A DNA stretch of 30,945 bases from Polaromonas sp. UBA5171. GTDB taxonomy: Bacteria > Pseudomonadota > Gammaproteobacteria > Burkholderiales > Burkholderiaceae_C. The position numbers were made by a program, and so were the translations under genes. The stretch is taken from positions 11,600-42,544 of the forward strand of contig DHWX01000023.1 in assembly GCA_002413395.1 (NCBI GenBank), given 5' to 3'. This document shows positions 8,628-17,119 of this stretch, one piece after another. Under the pieces are notes generated by a model. It saw only the letters and a program-made list of their open reading frames with translations, was not told the origin of the DNA and did not search any database. The first letter of the stretch is position 1; the number at the start of each line of letters is the position of its first letter.

Positions 8628-9538
8628 GCGCCGGACACGACCACAGCCATGCCCCTGCAACCTTCAACCGTGCCTTTGCCATTGGCATCGCGCTGAATAT
8701 TGCCTTCGTGGCCATCGAGGCGTGGTATGGCTGGAAAGTCAATTCGCTGGCGCTGCTGGCCGATGCGGGCCACAACCTGAGCGACGTGGCGGGCCTGGTG
8801 CTGGCCTGGGGCGGCACGCTGGCCGGCAAGCTCAGGTCTGATGCAAAGCACACCTATGGCTGGAAGCGGGCGTCCATTCTGGCCGCATTCTTTAACGCCA
8901 TGCTGTTGCTGGTGGCCATGGGCTCGCTGGCCTGGGAAGCAATCGGCCGACTGGGTACGCCTGAAGCCACCGAAGGCTGGACCATCATCGCCGTGGCGGG
9001 CGTGGGCATCGTCATCAACACCACCACCGCGCTGCTGTTCATGCGCGGGCGCAAGGATGACCTGAACATTCGCGGCGCCTTTCTGCACATGGCGGCCGAC
9101 GCGCTGGTGTCGCTGGGCGTGGTGATTGGCGGCGTGCTGTATCTGTGGCAGGGCTGGGGGTGGATCGATCCGGTGATGAGCCTGGCGATTGCAGTGGTGA
9201 TCGTGCTGGGCACCTGGAACCTGTTCAAACAGTCGCTGCACCTGATGTTTGACGGCGTGCCCGAGGGCGTCGATCTGGCTGCCGTGCGAACGCTCTTGCT
9301 GAGCCTGCCAGGAGTGAGTGACGTGCACGACCTGCACGTCTGGGCCATGGGCACCTCCGAGGTTGCGCTAACGGCACATGTGGTGCTGAGCGGTCAAGGC
9401 GCGGACACCAGCGCCGTATTGCACGAGGCTGAGCATGAATTGCACGAGCACTTTGAAATTTGTCATGTCACGCTGCAACTGGAGTCGCCCGTCTATGCCG
9501 AGTTGTGCGGGCTGCGAACGGGCAACGGTTGCTGCTGA
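8624..9538 (+). CDS. Cation diffusion facilitator (CzcD/ZitB-like metal exporter)
   Basis: This 304-residue protein has six membrane helices and a C-terminal cytoplasmic domain. It begins with a short His-rich tail (HDHSHAP). The transport site is given by DAGHNLSD (Asp47, His50, Asp54) and HMAAD (His155, Asp159), the two HxxxD/DxxxD elements of zinc- and cobalt-type CDF proteins. The C-terminal domain contains GVSDVHDLHVWAMGTSEVALTAH, as in CzcD and ZitB. It ends in a Cys pair (NGCC), which may add a metal ligand. Family members exchange Zn2+, Cd2+ or Co2+ for protons across the inner membrane. The ATG overlaps the ATPase stop (ATGA) and a strong AAGGAGAAAG lies just before it. Two cation exporters in tandem suggest a metal-resistance operon. 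Confidence 0.93.
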   Translation: MSAGHDHSHAPATFNRAFAIGIALNIAFVAIEAWYGWKVNSLALLADAGHNLSDVAGLVLAWGGTLAGKLRSDAKHTYGWKRASILAAFFNAMLLLVAMGSLAWEAIGRLGTPEATEGWTIIAVAGVGIVINTTTALLFMRGRKDDLNIRGAFLHMAADALVSLGVVIGGVLYLWQGWGWIDPVMSLAIAVVIVLGTWNLFKQSLHLMFDGVPEGVDLAAVRTLLLSLPGVSDVHDLHVWAMGTSEVALTAHVVLSGQGADTSAVLHEAEHELHEHFEICHVTLQLESPVYAELCGLRTGNGCC

Positions 9539-9564
9539 TGACGCTCTCTGTTAAATGGTTTCTT

Positions 9565-9579
9565 CCCCAATATATGGGG
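9565..9579. terminator. Possible terminator hairpin between convergent genes
   Basis: CCCCA and TGGGG form a five-pair stem around an ATATA loop. A run of seven T lies 14 nt further on the + strand (9594-9600). It lies between the CDF gene and the oppositely oriented kinase gene. The stem is short and the T run is not adjacent, so this is a weak call. Confidence 0.35.
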
Positions 9580-9614
9580 GACGCTAATGTCTATTTTTTT
9601 GTTGCATGAACTTG

Positions 9615-11023
9615 TCAATCCACGGCCACTTTTCGTGGCAGACTGAGCACCACTTCCAGACCACCCTGCGGGCGATTGTGCAGCGCGATATCGCCACCGT
9701 GCGTCTGGGCAATGTTGCGGGCAATCGTCAGCCCGAGCCCGGTGCCGCCGGTTTGGCGGCTGCGTGAGCCTTCGAGCCGGTAAAACGGCTCAAAGACCTT
9801 TTCCAGTTCTGTCTCCGCCATCCCCGGGCCGTCGTCGAGCACGCGCAGCGTCAGATTCAGCGGTGTGTCCTCAACGATCACCGTGGCCTGCCCGCCATAG
9901 AGCACGGCGTTGTCGATCAGGTTGGCCAGGCAACGCTTGAGCAGCGAGGCCACGGCAACAAAGGGCTGAAGGGCGCGCCCTTCAATGCACACTGCGCGGC
10001 CCATGGCCTCGTTGTCGGACTGCAGACTCTCAAGCAACGCCATCACATCCACGGCTTGCCGGGGCTCGTTGCCACCCAGGCCGCGCATGAACTCGAGCGT
10101 GTGCGTGACCATGGCCTCCATTTCCTTCAAGTCGGCCTCGAAGTGTTGGCGCAATTCATCGTCATCCAGCAGGTCGGCCCGCAGGCGCATGCGCGTGATC
10201 GGGGTTTTCAGGTCGTGCGACATCGCTGCCAGGATGCGTGTGCGGTCATGGATAAAGTGCGATAGTCGCCTTTGCATTGCATTGAAGGCCTGCGCGGCAC
10301 GGCGCACCTCCAGTGGCCCTTCTTCATCCAGGGGCGGGCGGTTAATATCCCGGCCCAGACTCTCGGCAGCCGTGGCCAGCACATGCAGCGGGCGGGTGAT
10401 CCAGCGCACCGCCACGTACGACAGCGCCAACACCGCAAGCAACAAGAGCAGCAGCGTGAGCGCCAGGCGCCAGGGCAGCGTCGCCGCGGCCTGCGGCAGT
10501 TCGGTGTCGAAGCGCGCCCAGCGTCCATCGCGCAGCTGGACCTGGGTGCGCAACAGCGGGCCGCCATGCACGTCTGCGCGGTCCATGCCCGGGCCGCCAC
10601 CCATCATGAACTGGCGCCGCCCGTAGCCCGCGGCCGCCGAACGCGCCGCGTTGAAGGATGCGCCGGGCTCGACACGGATATCACGCGCGTCGCCCAGAGC
10701 GGCGCGCAACATCGACGCAAACATTGCCGTCCGCGCTCCGGCGGCCACTCCGTCGGGTGATGCGATGGCTGCATCATGCAAGGACAGCACCAGCGGCGGC
10801 ACGCTCAGCACAGCAACGATACGCTCGCGCTCGGCCGGACCCAGTGAGTCCAGCAGCTTGACCACGTCAGTGATGCGCTGGACCTGCTGCATGCCACTGG
10901 CGGTCTGCAGCAAACTGTCGCGCTCGGCAAGATTGAAAGCCGCGCTCAGCAACTGGGCGACCAGCATGCCGCTGGCCAGCACCCCCATCAGCCGACCGAA
11001 CAGCGACTGCGGCCACCAGCGCA

Positions 11024-11024
<1 letters not shown>
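9615..11024 (-). CDS. Two-component sensor histidine kinase, EnvZ class
   Basis: This 469-residue membrane kinase has an N-terminal membrane helix and a periplasmic domain of roughly 130 residues. The second helix (LALTLLLLLLAVLALSYVAV) leads into a HAMP domain (RWITRPLHVLATAAESLG). The H box is AAMSHDLKTPITRMRL with phosphorylated His270, the N box NLIDNAVLYG, the G1 box DDGPGM and the G2 box GGTGLGLTIA. The periplasmic part contains a Met/Gly-rich stretch (RRQFMMGGGPGMDR), which could contact a metal such as Cu or Ag, but this is speculative. Its start overlaps the stop of the response regulator gene (ATGA at 11023-11026), so the two are one operon. The divergent target is a Spy-like periplasmic protein, consistent with envelope or metal stress sensing. 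Confidence 0.93.
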
Positions 11025-11746
<722 letters not shown>

Positions 11747-11815
11747 GAGAATGATTACATCGCAGCCTGCACGGTGCGAACGGAGGATATGTATCACAGT
11801 ATGTCAGGTCGCGGA

Positions 11816-11836
11816 TTTGTCGCAAGCGGCGACAAA
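11816..11836. promoter_or_regulatory. Inverted repeat in the divergent regulator/Spy-like promoter region
   Basis: TTTGTCGC and GCGACAAA form a perfect 8-bp inverted repeat around a 5-nt spacer (AAGCG), followed by four more A residues. It lies 70 nt upstream of the response regulator start and 131 nt upstream of the Spy-like start. It could be an operator or an RNA hairpin. OmpR-family proteins usually prefer direct repeats, so another regulator may bind here. Confidence 0.5.
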
Positions 11837-11967
11837 AAAACCGATCGCTGACATCACCCGCTTACATGGTGGCGCTGAAATAGGTTTGCGTTGCAAGGGA
11901 CTTCCCGGCAGCGGATCGGCAGGAAAGCCGATCAACTCATCCGCAAACTACTGACAGGACACTTATC

Positions 11968-12498
11968 ATGAAACTCACCTACAAAATCATCACGGGCGTT
12001 GCAGCGGCATTGTCGCTGGCTGCGGTTGGCGCGGTCTATGCCCAGCAGGGCGGTGGCATGGGGGGCTATGGACCGGGCTATGGCATGGGGGGCGCGAGGG
12101 GCGGCCGCATGGGCTATGGCATGGCCGGCGGCATGCACGGTATCGACGGCGGAGCGATGGCCACCAGCCGGCTGGCCGACCTGAAGACCGAACTGAAGAT
12201 CACGCCCGCGCAGGAGACAGCCTGGCTGGCCTTCGAAAACCTGGCCAAACAGCAGGCTGCGGCGATGCAGGCGCAGCGCAGCCAGATGCAAGCACAGATG
12301 CAGAACCAGCAGCCAGGTGCGGCCAGCACCGACTTTGCCGCTCAGCGCAATGCCATGATGGCACTGCGCGATGCCAACCAGGCAGCCCGCGAGGCCGCCG
12401 TGAAGGACTTGTACGCGGTGCTGACGCCGGAACAGAAGACCATCGCGGACCAGCGGCTGAATGGCATGGGTGGGTACCCTGCCGGGCAGCATCGCTGA
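11968..12498 (+). CDS. Spy/CpxP-like periplasmic LTXXQ-family protein
   Basis: This 176-residue exported protein has a clear Sec signal peptide (MKLTYKIITGVAAALSLAAVGAVYA, cleavage likely before QQ). A low-complexity Gly/Met/Tyr segment follows (GGGMGGYGPGYGMGG...). Then comes an alpha-helical domain with ITPAQETAWLAFENLAKQQA and the C-terminal LTPEQKTIADQ, the LTxxQ motif of the CpxP/Spy family. In that family the proteins are ATP-independent periplasmic chaperones or bind metals, and are induced by envelope-stress two-component systems. Here the gene is divergent from such a system, which fits. The Met/Gly-rich N-terminal part is longer than in E. coli Spy and may bind soft metals (inferred). 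A GACAGGAC element precedes the start. Confidence 0.85.
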   Translation: MKLTYKIITGVAAALSLAAVGAVYAQQGGGMGGYGPGYGMGGARGGRMGYGMAGGMHGIDGGAMATSRLADLKTELKITPAQETAWLAFENLAKQQAAAMQAQRSQMQAQMQNQQPGAASTDFAAQRNAMMALRDANQAAREAAVKDLYAVLTPEQKTIADQRLNGMGGYPAGQHR

Positions 12499-12602
12499 GT
12501 TAACTGATCGACCGCTTCCCCTCGGGGTTTGCCCAGATAACGGTGGCGCACTGGGTAAACCGCACGCAAACACCGCTATCGTTGATTTTCGTCAAGCTAC
12601 CG

Positions 12603-12620
12603 TGTCACCGTAGTGTGACA
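12603..12620. promoter_or_regulatory. Crp/Fnr-like inverted repeat overlapping the start region of the next gene
   Basis: TGTCAC-N6-GTGACA is a perfect inverted repeat with the half-site spacing of Crp/Fnr-family operators. It ends 8 nt before the ATG of the amidotransferase gene, where the ribosome binding site should be. That gene has no convincing Shine-Dalgarno sequence. A protein bound here, or the RNA hairpin, would block initiation, so negative control is likelier than activation. Confidence 0.45.
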
Positions 12621-12628
12621 ATCAAATC

Positions 12629-14464
12629 ATGTGCGGTATCTGCGGTGAATTGCGTTTCGATGGCTGGCTGGCTGACAGCGCCGCAATAGAACGCATGTCA
12701 GCGAAGCTCGCCCGGCGCGGGCCGGATCATGCAGGTCAGTTCGCCGACGGTCCACTGGCTTTCGGCCACCGCCGTCTGGCCATCATCGACCTGACGCACA
12801 GCGCCGATCAGCCCATGGCTGACCCTGAGTTGCAGCTGGTGCTGGTGTTCAACGGCACGATCTACAACTACAGGGAATTACGCGAGGAGCTGGTGGCGCT
12901 GGGCTACCACTTCTTTTCCCAGAGCGACACCGAAGTCATCCTCAAGGCCTGGCATGCCTGGGGTGAAGCCTGCGTGGAGCGCTTCTTCGGCATGTTCGCC
13001 TTTGCGCTGTGGGACCAGCGCGATGCCAGCCTGTTTCTGGCGCGCGACCGCTTTGGCATCAAGCCGCTGTACTTCACGCAAGACGCTGCCCGGCTGCGCT
13101 TTGCCTCCAGCCTGCAGGCACTGCTGGCGGCGGGCGGCGTGGACATGCAGCTCGATCCGGTGGCCCTGCATCACCACTTCAGCCTGCATGGCGTGGTACC
13201 CGCGCCGCGCACCATTTTGCGCGGCGTGAAAAAACTCGCACCCGCCACCACCCTGCGCATCAACTCAGACAGGCAGGTCACACAGCGCCGCTATTGGCAT
13301 CTGAACGCCACCCGACCCACACCCGCGTTGACTGAGGCCGAATGGCTGGATGCCACGCGCAGCGTACTGACCCGCGCGGTGGAACGCCACCGCCTGGCCG
13401 CTGACGTGCCGGTGGGCGTGTTGCTCTCCGGTGGACTCGATTCAAGCCTGCTGGTGGCCTTGCTGGCCGATCATGTGAACAACCTGCAAACTTTCTCGAT
13501 GGGCTTTGAGGACGTCGGTGCTGATTCGGAGAAGGCTGACGAATTCGAATACTCCGACCTGATCGCGCAACACTTCAAGACGCGCCACCACAAGTACCTT
13601 ATTCCCAACAGCGAGGTGCTCTCAAGGCTGCCCGAAGCGGTGGTGGCGATGACCGAACCCATGGTCAGCCAGGATGTGATTGCGTTCTACCTGTTGAGCG
13701 AACGGGTGTCCAAAGAAGTCAAGGTGGCGCTGGCGGGACAGGGCGCCGACGAGGTGTTTGGCGGCTACTTCTGGTACCCGCGGATGGACGCCGCCACGGG
13801 CACGCCGCTGCAGCGCTTTAGCCAGAACTATGTGGACCGTGACCATGCCGAGTACCTCGAGATGATCGCGCCGGCCTGGCAGGTGCCAGACGTTACCGCC
13901 GAACTGGTGGCGCGCGAACTGGCCAAACCGCAGGCCGACAGCTTTCTTGATGAGGTATTTCGTTTCGACGTCACCACGCTGATGGTGGACGACCCGGTCA
14001 AGCGCATGGACAACATGCCGATGGCCTGGGGCCTGGAAACGCGGGTGCCTTTTGTGGACCATGAGCTGGTCGAACTCGCCGCCAGCATGCCGCCGGAACT
14101 CAAGCTCAAGGAAGGCGGCAAGTATCCCCTGAAGGCCATCTCGCGCGGCCTGATCCCCGATGCGGTGATCGACCGGCCCAAGGGCTACTTCCCGGTGCCG
14201 GCGCTCAAGTATGTGCGCGGTCCGTTTCTGGAATTGATGCGCGGCATCCTGCAGTCGGATGCCTGCATCCGGCGCGGACTGTACCAGCGCGCCTATGTCG
14301 ACAAGCTGCTGGCCGAGCCGGAGGCAGAGGCGCACTTCACGCGCATCAACGGCAGCAAGCTGTGGCACCTGGCACTGCTGGAATGGTGGCTGCAGGTGAA
14401 TGTGGACTGTGTCGAGCCTGGGCCTGCCAACGCCGCCTGTTCTGGCGCCAGCCTTGTTGCGTGA
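12629..14464 (+). CDS. Asparagine-synthetase-like N-acetylglutaminylglutamine amidotransferase
   Basis: This 611-residue enzyme has an N-terminal class II glutaminase domain (Cys2 in MCGICGELRFDG, RRGPDHAG, GHRRLAIIDL, FNGTIYNYRELR). A C-terminal asparagine-synthetase domain carries the PP-loop SGGLDSS at 267-273 and the GQGADEVFGGYFWYP segment. The MCGICGELRFDG start and GHRRLAIIDL/ADQPM context fit the subfamily that makes the osmolyte N-acetylglutaminylglutamine amide. That enzyme amidates the dipeptide with glutamine nitrogen and ATP. In other genomes it is encoded with an acetyltransferase/ATP-grasp dipeptide synthase and a peptidase; neither is seen nearby here. The C-terminus runs about 20 residues past the usual WLQ-containing end. 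Asparagine synthetase B is the alternative. Confidence 0.8.
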   Translation: MCGICGELRFDGWLADSAAIERMSAKLARRGPDHAGQFADGPLAFGHRRLAIIDLTHSADQPMADPELQLVLVFNGTIYNYRELREELVALGYHFFSQSDTEVILKAWHAWGEACVERFFGMFAFALWDQRDASLFLARDRFGIKPLYFTQDAARLRFASSLQALLAAGGVDMQLDPVALHHHFSLHGVVPAPRTILRGVKKLAPATTLRINSDRQVTQRRYWHLNATRPTPALTEAEWLDATRSVLTRAVERHRLAADVPVGVLLSGGLDSSLLVALLADHVNNLQTFSMGFEDVGADSEKADEFEYSDLIAQHFKTRHHKYLIPNSEVLSRLPEAVVAMTEPMVSQDVIAFYLLSERVSKEVKVALAGQGADEVFGGYFWYPRMDAATGTPLQRFSQNYVDRDHAEYLEMIAPAWQVPDVTAELVARELAKPQADSFLDEVFRFDVTTLMVDDPVKRMDNMPMAWGLETRVPFVDHELVELAASMPPELKLKEGGKYPLKAISRGLIPDAVIDRPKGYFPVPALKYVRGPFLELMRGILQSDACIRRGLYQRAYVDKLLAEPEAEAHFTRINGSKLWHLALLEWWLQVNVDCVEPGPANAACSGASLVA

Positions 14465-14636
14465 TCCCGCGCAATTGCGCCTGATCCGCAAAGCGCATAG
14501 CCCCGATCAGCTTTCCACGCTGGAGGCGACCTGCGCCGCGCTGATGCAACTGGAGGGCAGCGTCGAGCAGTTTCAGCCCTTGCTGAGGGCGTTTGACGGT
14601 TTTGTGGCGCAGCAGTTGGGGTATCGGACAAAGTAG
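14400..14636 (+). CDS. Small hypothetical ORF overlapping the amidotransferase end
   Basis: A 78-residue ORF overlaps the last 65 nt of the preceding gene in another frame and continues past it. The part beyond the overlap, roughly from residue 20 (LLRDPAQLRLIRKAHSPDQLSTLEA...), has the composition of a real helical protein and ends LRAFDGFVAQQLGYRTK. Later TTG codons near 14454-14457 would avoid most of the overlap. No family is recognised. It may be a small real gene or the remnant of one cut by the accessory region that begins just after it. Confidence 0.35.
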   Translation: MWTVSSLGLPTPPVLAPALLRDPAQLRLIRKAHSPDQLSTLEATCAALMQLEGSVEQFQPLLRAFDGFVAQQLGYRTK

Positions 14637-14639
14637 CCT

Positions 14640-15197
14640 GTCTCTGATGCCTGAGCCGCCCCACAGGCATCGCTACTTGGGTGTGCTGGCACCGAATGCC
14701 TCACTGCGCGACCGGGAACGACCGCATTCAGTTTCAGGCCGCCCCATACCCAGTAGACGTTCGATGCTTCCTGGTTCGGCGTCTGCAATGCAGCGTAAGC
14801 CGTCGTTCGAAGTGCGACAGGAATTTCCGTCGAGTTCTCCGAAGCGGTCATTGCCGTCGCGGTTCCGATTTCGTCATTTTCCCGGCCCCAAAACTCGGAA
14901 CCAGTCATTCGAGGGTGACGATCAGTTTTCGGCGTTGTTTGTCGGCAGCGCAGCTTAACCGGTCATACACGTCACGACTGCGAATGGCTCTTGACGACCA
15001 ATTGCAGTCACTCCTGAATGACCGGTATACGGACGCCAAAGCTTTAACCTTTCACTAGGTTGATCTGCCAATTTCAAAGACAGTGCTGCAGCGATTGCTG
15101 ACGGATCTGCCTCTGCTTTAACATCGCGCTCGTGGATAACCCGTTCTGAGGTTGTTCACCAGGGAAGAAAATATCAACAACAGGGTTCGACAAAATC
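14640..15197. other. Non-coding junction region at the left edge of the island
   Basis: No convincing gene is present over about 560 bases. Base composition falls from the high-GC backbone toward the lower GC of the following genes. Several overlapping ORFs exist on both strands, but none has a ribosome binding site plus recognisable protein character. Two 9-nt inverted copies, ACCGGTCAT (14958-14966) and ATGACCGGT (15018-15026), are 51 nt apart. The region could hold decayed mobile-element or gene fragments. Confidence 0.5.
15138..15187. promoter_or_regulatory. Compound inverted repeat upstream of the ATPase gene
   Basis: Two nested arm pairs, AACCC/GGGTT (15138-15142 and 15183-15187) and GTTGTT/AACAAC (15151-15156 and 15176-15181), frame the region directly before the start codon at 15198. 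The inner loop is 19 nt and one strand has an 8-nt bulge. It could be an operator or an RNA hairpin that limits expression of the ATPase. The ATG has no strong Shine-Dalgarno sequence. Confidence 0.35.
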
Positions 15198-17102
15198 ATG
15201 GCAACTGCTAAGAAGATCGTTGAGGTAAATGGGGAGGTCTCACCGAGGCGGAGGTCAAGCGCGGCACCAAAGAATGCCGCTGCAAAGGTTGCGGACCGTG
15301 AGGCAAGCAAACCGACCAAGGTTGCGCAGATTGCCAAGCTTCCGGACTCCGAGCTGCTTAAATTGCGGTCGGTGGAGTTTCATACACCCCCCTTTCGAAA
15401 GTTGGGCGGCATCCAGATTGAAATCTCGGAGCGCATCACCCTGATTGCCGGACGCAATGGCGTGGGGAAGTCAACCATTTTGGCGCTTATTGCTGGCTCA
15501 TCGGGCATGGCGCGCACCAAATTTAAGACATACCTCGGCATTGAACCGCGAGTCAATGCGGAAGAGATACTCAGGCTTTCCTATACGCGCGACTATGTGA
15601 AGGCCGAGTCGGACCGACCGTACGTCTTGCTCAATTACAAGCTGGGAAACAAATTCTTCGTCAAGAAAGGCAACGTCTCCGGCAATGAAAAGCGGCTTCG
15701 TGTCGTTCCCAGAAACGAGCCTAAAGAGACGATCATAGTTGGAGGGGTGACGATTCAGGAGTCCGGCAAAGTGCCTGTGCCTACCATCTATTTGGGCATG
15801 ACCCGAGTCATCCCTACAGGGGAAACAGACCCTGAGTTCTTGCAGACATCCAAGGTCTCAATGGAACCCGAGGACTTGCGAATTTACCAGGAGTTCTCTG
15901 AGGCGGTCATACATCCCGGAGTTGTGCAGCAAGATGGCACCGTCATCGCCCAAAGCATCAGTGGCACGAAGAAGAATTCACTGTATCCCAACTATTCGGG
16001 ATATGACGCTACAACGGTGTCGCTTGGGCAGGACTCTCTGAGCGCAATTGCGACGGCGCTTGCCTCGTTCAGCAAGCTTAGGCGTGAGATGGGCAGTGAA
16101 TACCGCGGCGGCTTGCTTGTCATTGACGAACTTGATGCAGGATTTCACCCAAGGGCGCAGACTGAACTGGTGGATCAGTTGAAAAGCAAGGCGCGAGAGC
16201 TTCAAATCCAAGTAATTGCGACGACCCATTCGCTCACCATGCTCCAATATGCGCACAAAGACATTTTTAACGACAAGCGAATGGGCGTTCCTCCAGACCA
16301 AATCGTGTATCTGAAGGGTGGAAATCCGATCGAACTTCTGGATGTCACGGATTTCAGTGCGGTTCATGCGGACATGCATATGCAACTTTTGCGTGTGGCG
16401 CCCGAGAAGAAGGTCGTCAAAGTCTATGTTGAAGATGATGAAGCTGCACTGTTTCTGCTGGCGATCTTGACGACAGCGAGAAAAAAACTTATCAAGGATG
16501 CGACCGGGTACAGACTTGGCGTCGTGCCGGTGCATGTGGGCTGCGCTAACCTCGTCGGCCTGATTAAGGCAGACGACCACTTCAAGTCGGTCGTCATCGC
16601 CGTCGATGCAGATGCCAATGGTGTCAAGGGCAGCAACGCTCTGAATGTTGTTAGGCTGCCTGTGGACCCGTTGAATTCAAAGAAGCAATCGCCGGAAGTC
16701 ATCCTCCGGGAGATGTGTCAAAAGATGGTCGATGATCAGACTGCATATCCAGCAACGAAAAAAATGATTCGCTCGCGAGGAGGGGATGAGTCTTATCTTC
16801 AGCAATTCATCTTGGGCCGCAAGCAAGGCGAGAAAGCTGCGGACAAGCCAATTGAAGAAGACCGGGAAGTAGCTAAGGCATGGTTCAATAACCGTCTTGA
16901 GCACATCAAGGGTATGAATTTGATCGAGGGTTGGGTGGCCGACAATGCTGCGGGTACGCAGAAGTTTATGCAGGATCTCACCTGCGCTGTCATCGCAGCA
17001 ACCTCAGATCCTTTGACCCTAGCCGAGCAAGCAGCTGGGAAAAAGGCCAATGCGAATCGGTCTTCCGTGCAGAAAGTTGCCACCGCCCAACAGGCACTAT
17101 AG
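15198..17102 (+). CDS. OLD-like AAA/ABC ATPase with C-terminal TOPRIM-like domain
   Basis: This 634-residue protein starts with a basic Ala/Lys-rich tail of about 55 residues. An SMC/ABC-type ATPase domain follows with Walker A GRNGVGKST (85-93), a signature-like SLGQDS (275-280), Walker B LLVIDELDAGFHP (Asp310, Glu311) and the switch histidine in ATTHS (His344). The C-terminal part carries VYVEDDEAALFL (Glu412) and VVIAVDADANG (Asp470, Asp472), the conserved acidic residues of a TOPRIM nuclease domain. This is the layout of OLD-family nucleases and of fused PARIS-like (AAA plus DUF4435) proteins, which act in phage defence. A DNA methyltransferase gene follows 17 nt later, which is unusual for those families. 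Codon use and GC differ from the flanking genes. Function as a defence nuclease is inferred. Confidence 0.8.
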   Translation: MATAKKIVEVNGEVSPRRRSSAAPKNAAAKVADREASKPTKVAQIAKLPDSELLKLRSVEFHTPPFRKLGGIQIEISERITLIAGRNGVGKSTILALIAGSSGMARTKFKTYLGIEPRVNAEEILRLSYTRDYVKAESDRPYVLLNYKLGNKFFVKKGNVSGNEKRLRVVPRNEPKETIIVGGVTIQESGKVPVPTIYLGMTRVIPTGETDPEFLQTSKVSMEPEDLRIYQEFSEAVIHPGVVQQDGTVIAQSISGTKKNSLYPNYSGYDATTVSLGQDSLSAIATALASFSKLRREMGSEYRGGLLVIDELDAGFHPRAQTELVDQLKSKARELQIQVIATTHSLTMLQYAHKDIFNDKRMGVPPDQIVYLKGGNPIELLDVTDFSAVHADMHMQLLRVAPEKKVVKVYVEDDEAALFLLAILTTARKKLIKDATGYRLGVVPVHVGCANLVGLIKADDHFKSVVIAVDADANGVKGSNALNVVRLPVDPLNSKKQSPEVILREMCQKMVDDQTAYPATKKMIRSRGGDESYLQQFILGRKQGEKAADKPIEEDREVAKAWFNNRLEHIKGMNLIEGWVADNAAGTQKFMQDLTCAVIAATSDPLTLAEQAAGKKANANRSSVQKVATAQQAL

Positions 17103-17119
17103 GCATAGCAAGGCCCAAC

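Noticed and set aside
14573..14908. 111-residue minus-strand ORF in the left junction region
   Set aside because: No family is recognised, there is no ribosome binding site, and the composition looks like noncoding or decayed sequence.
14953..15026. GCTTAAC box and ACCGGTCAT/ATGACCGGT arms as a second attC site
   Set aside because: No GTTRRRY box lies at the matching end, and only 9 nt pair across a 51-nt loop, so it does not form an attC structure.
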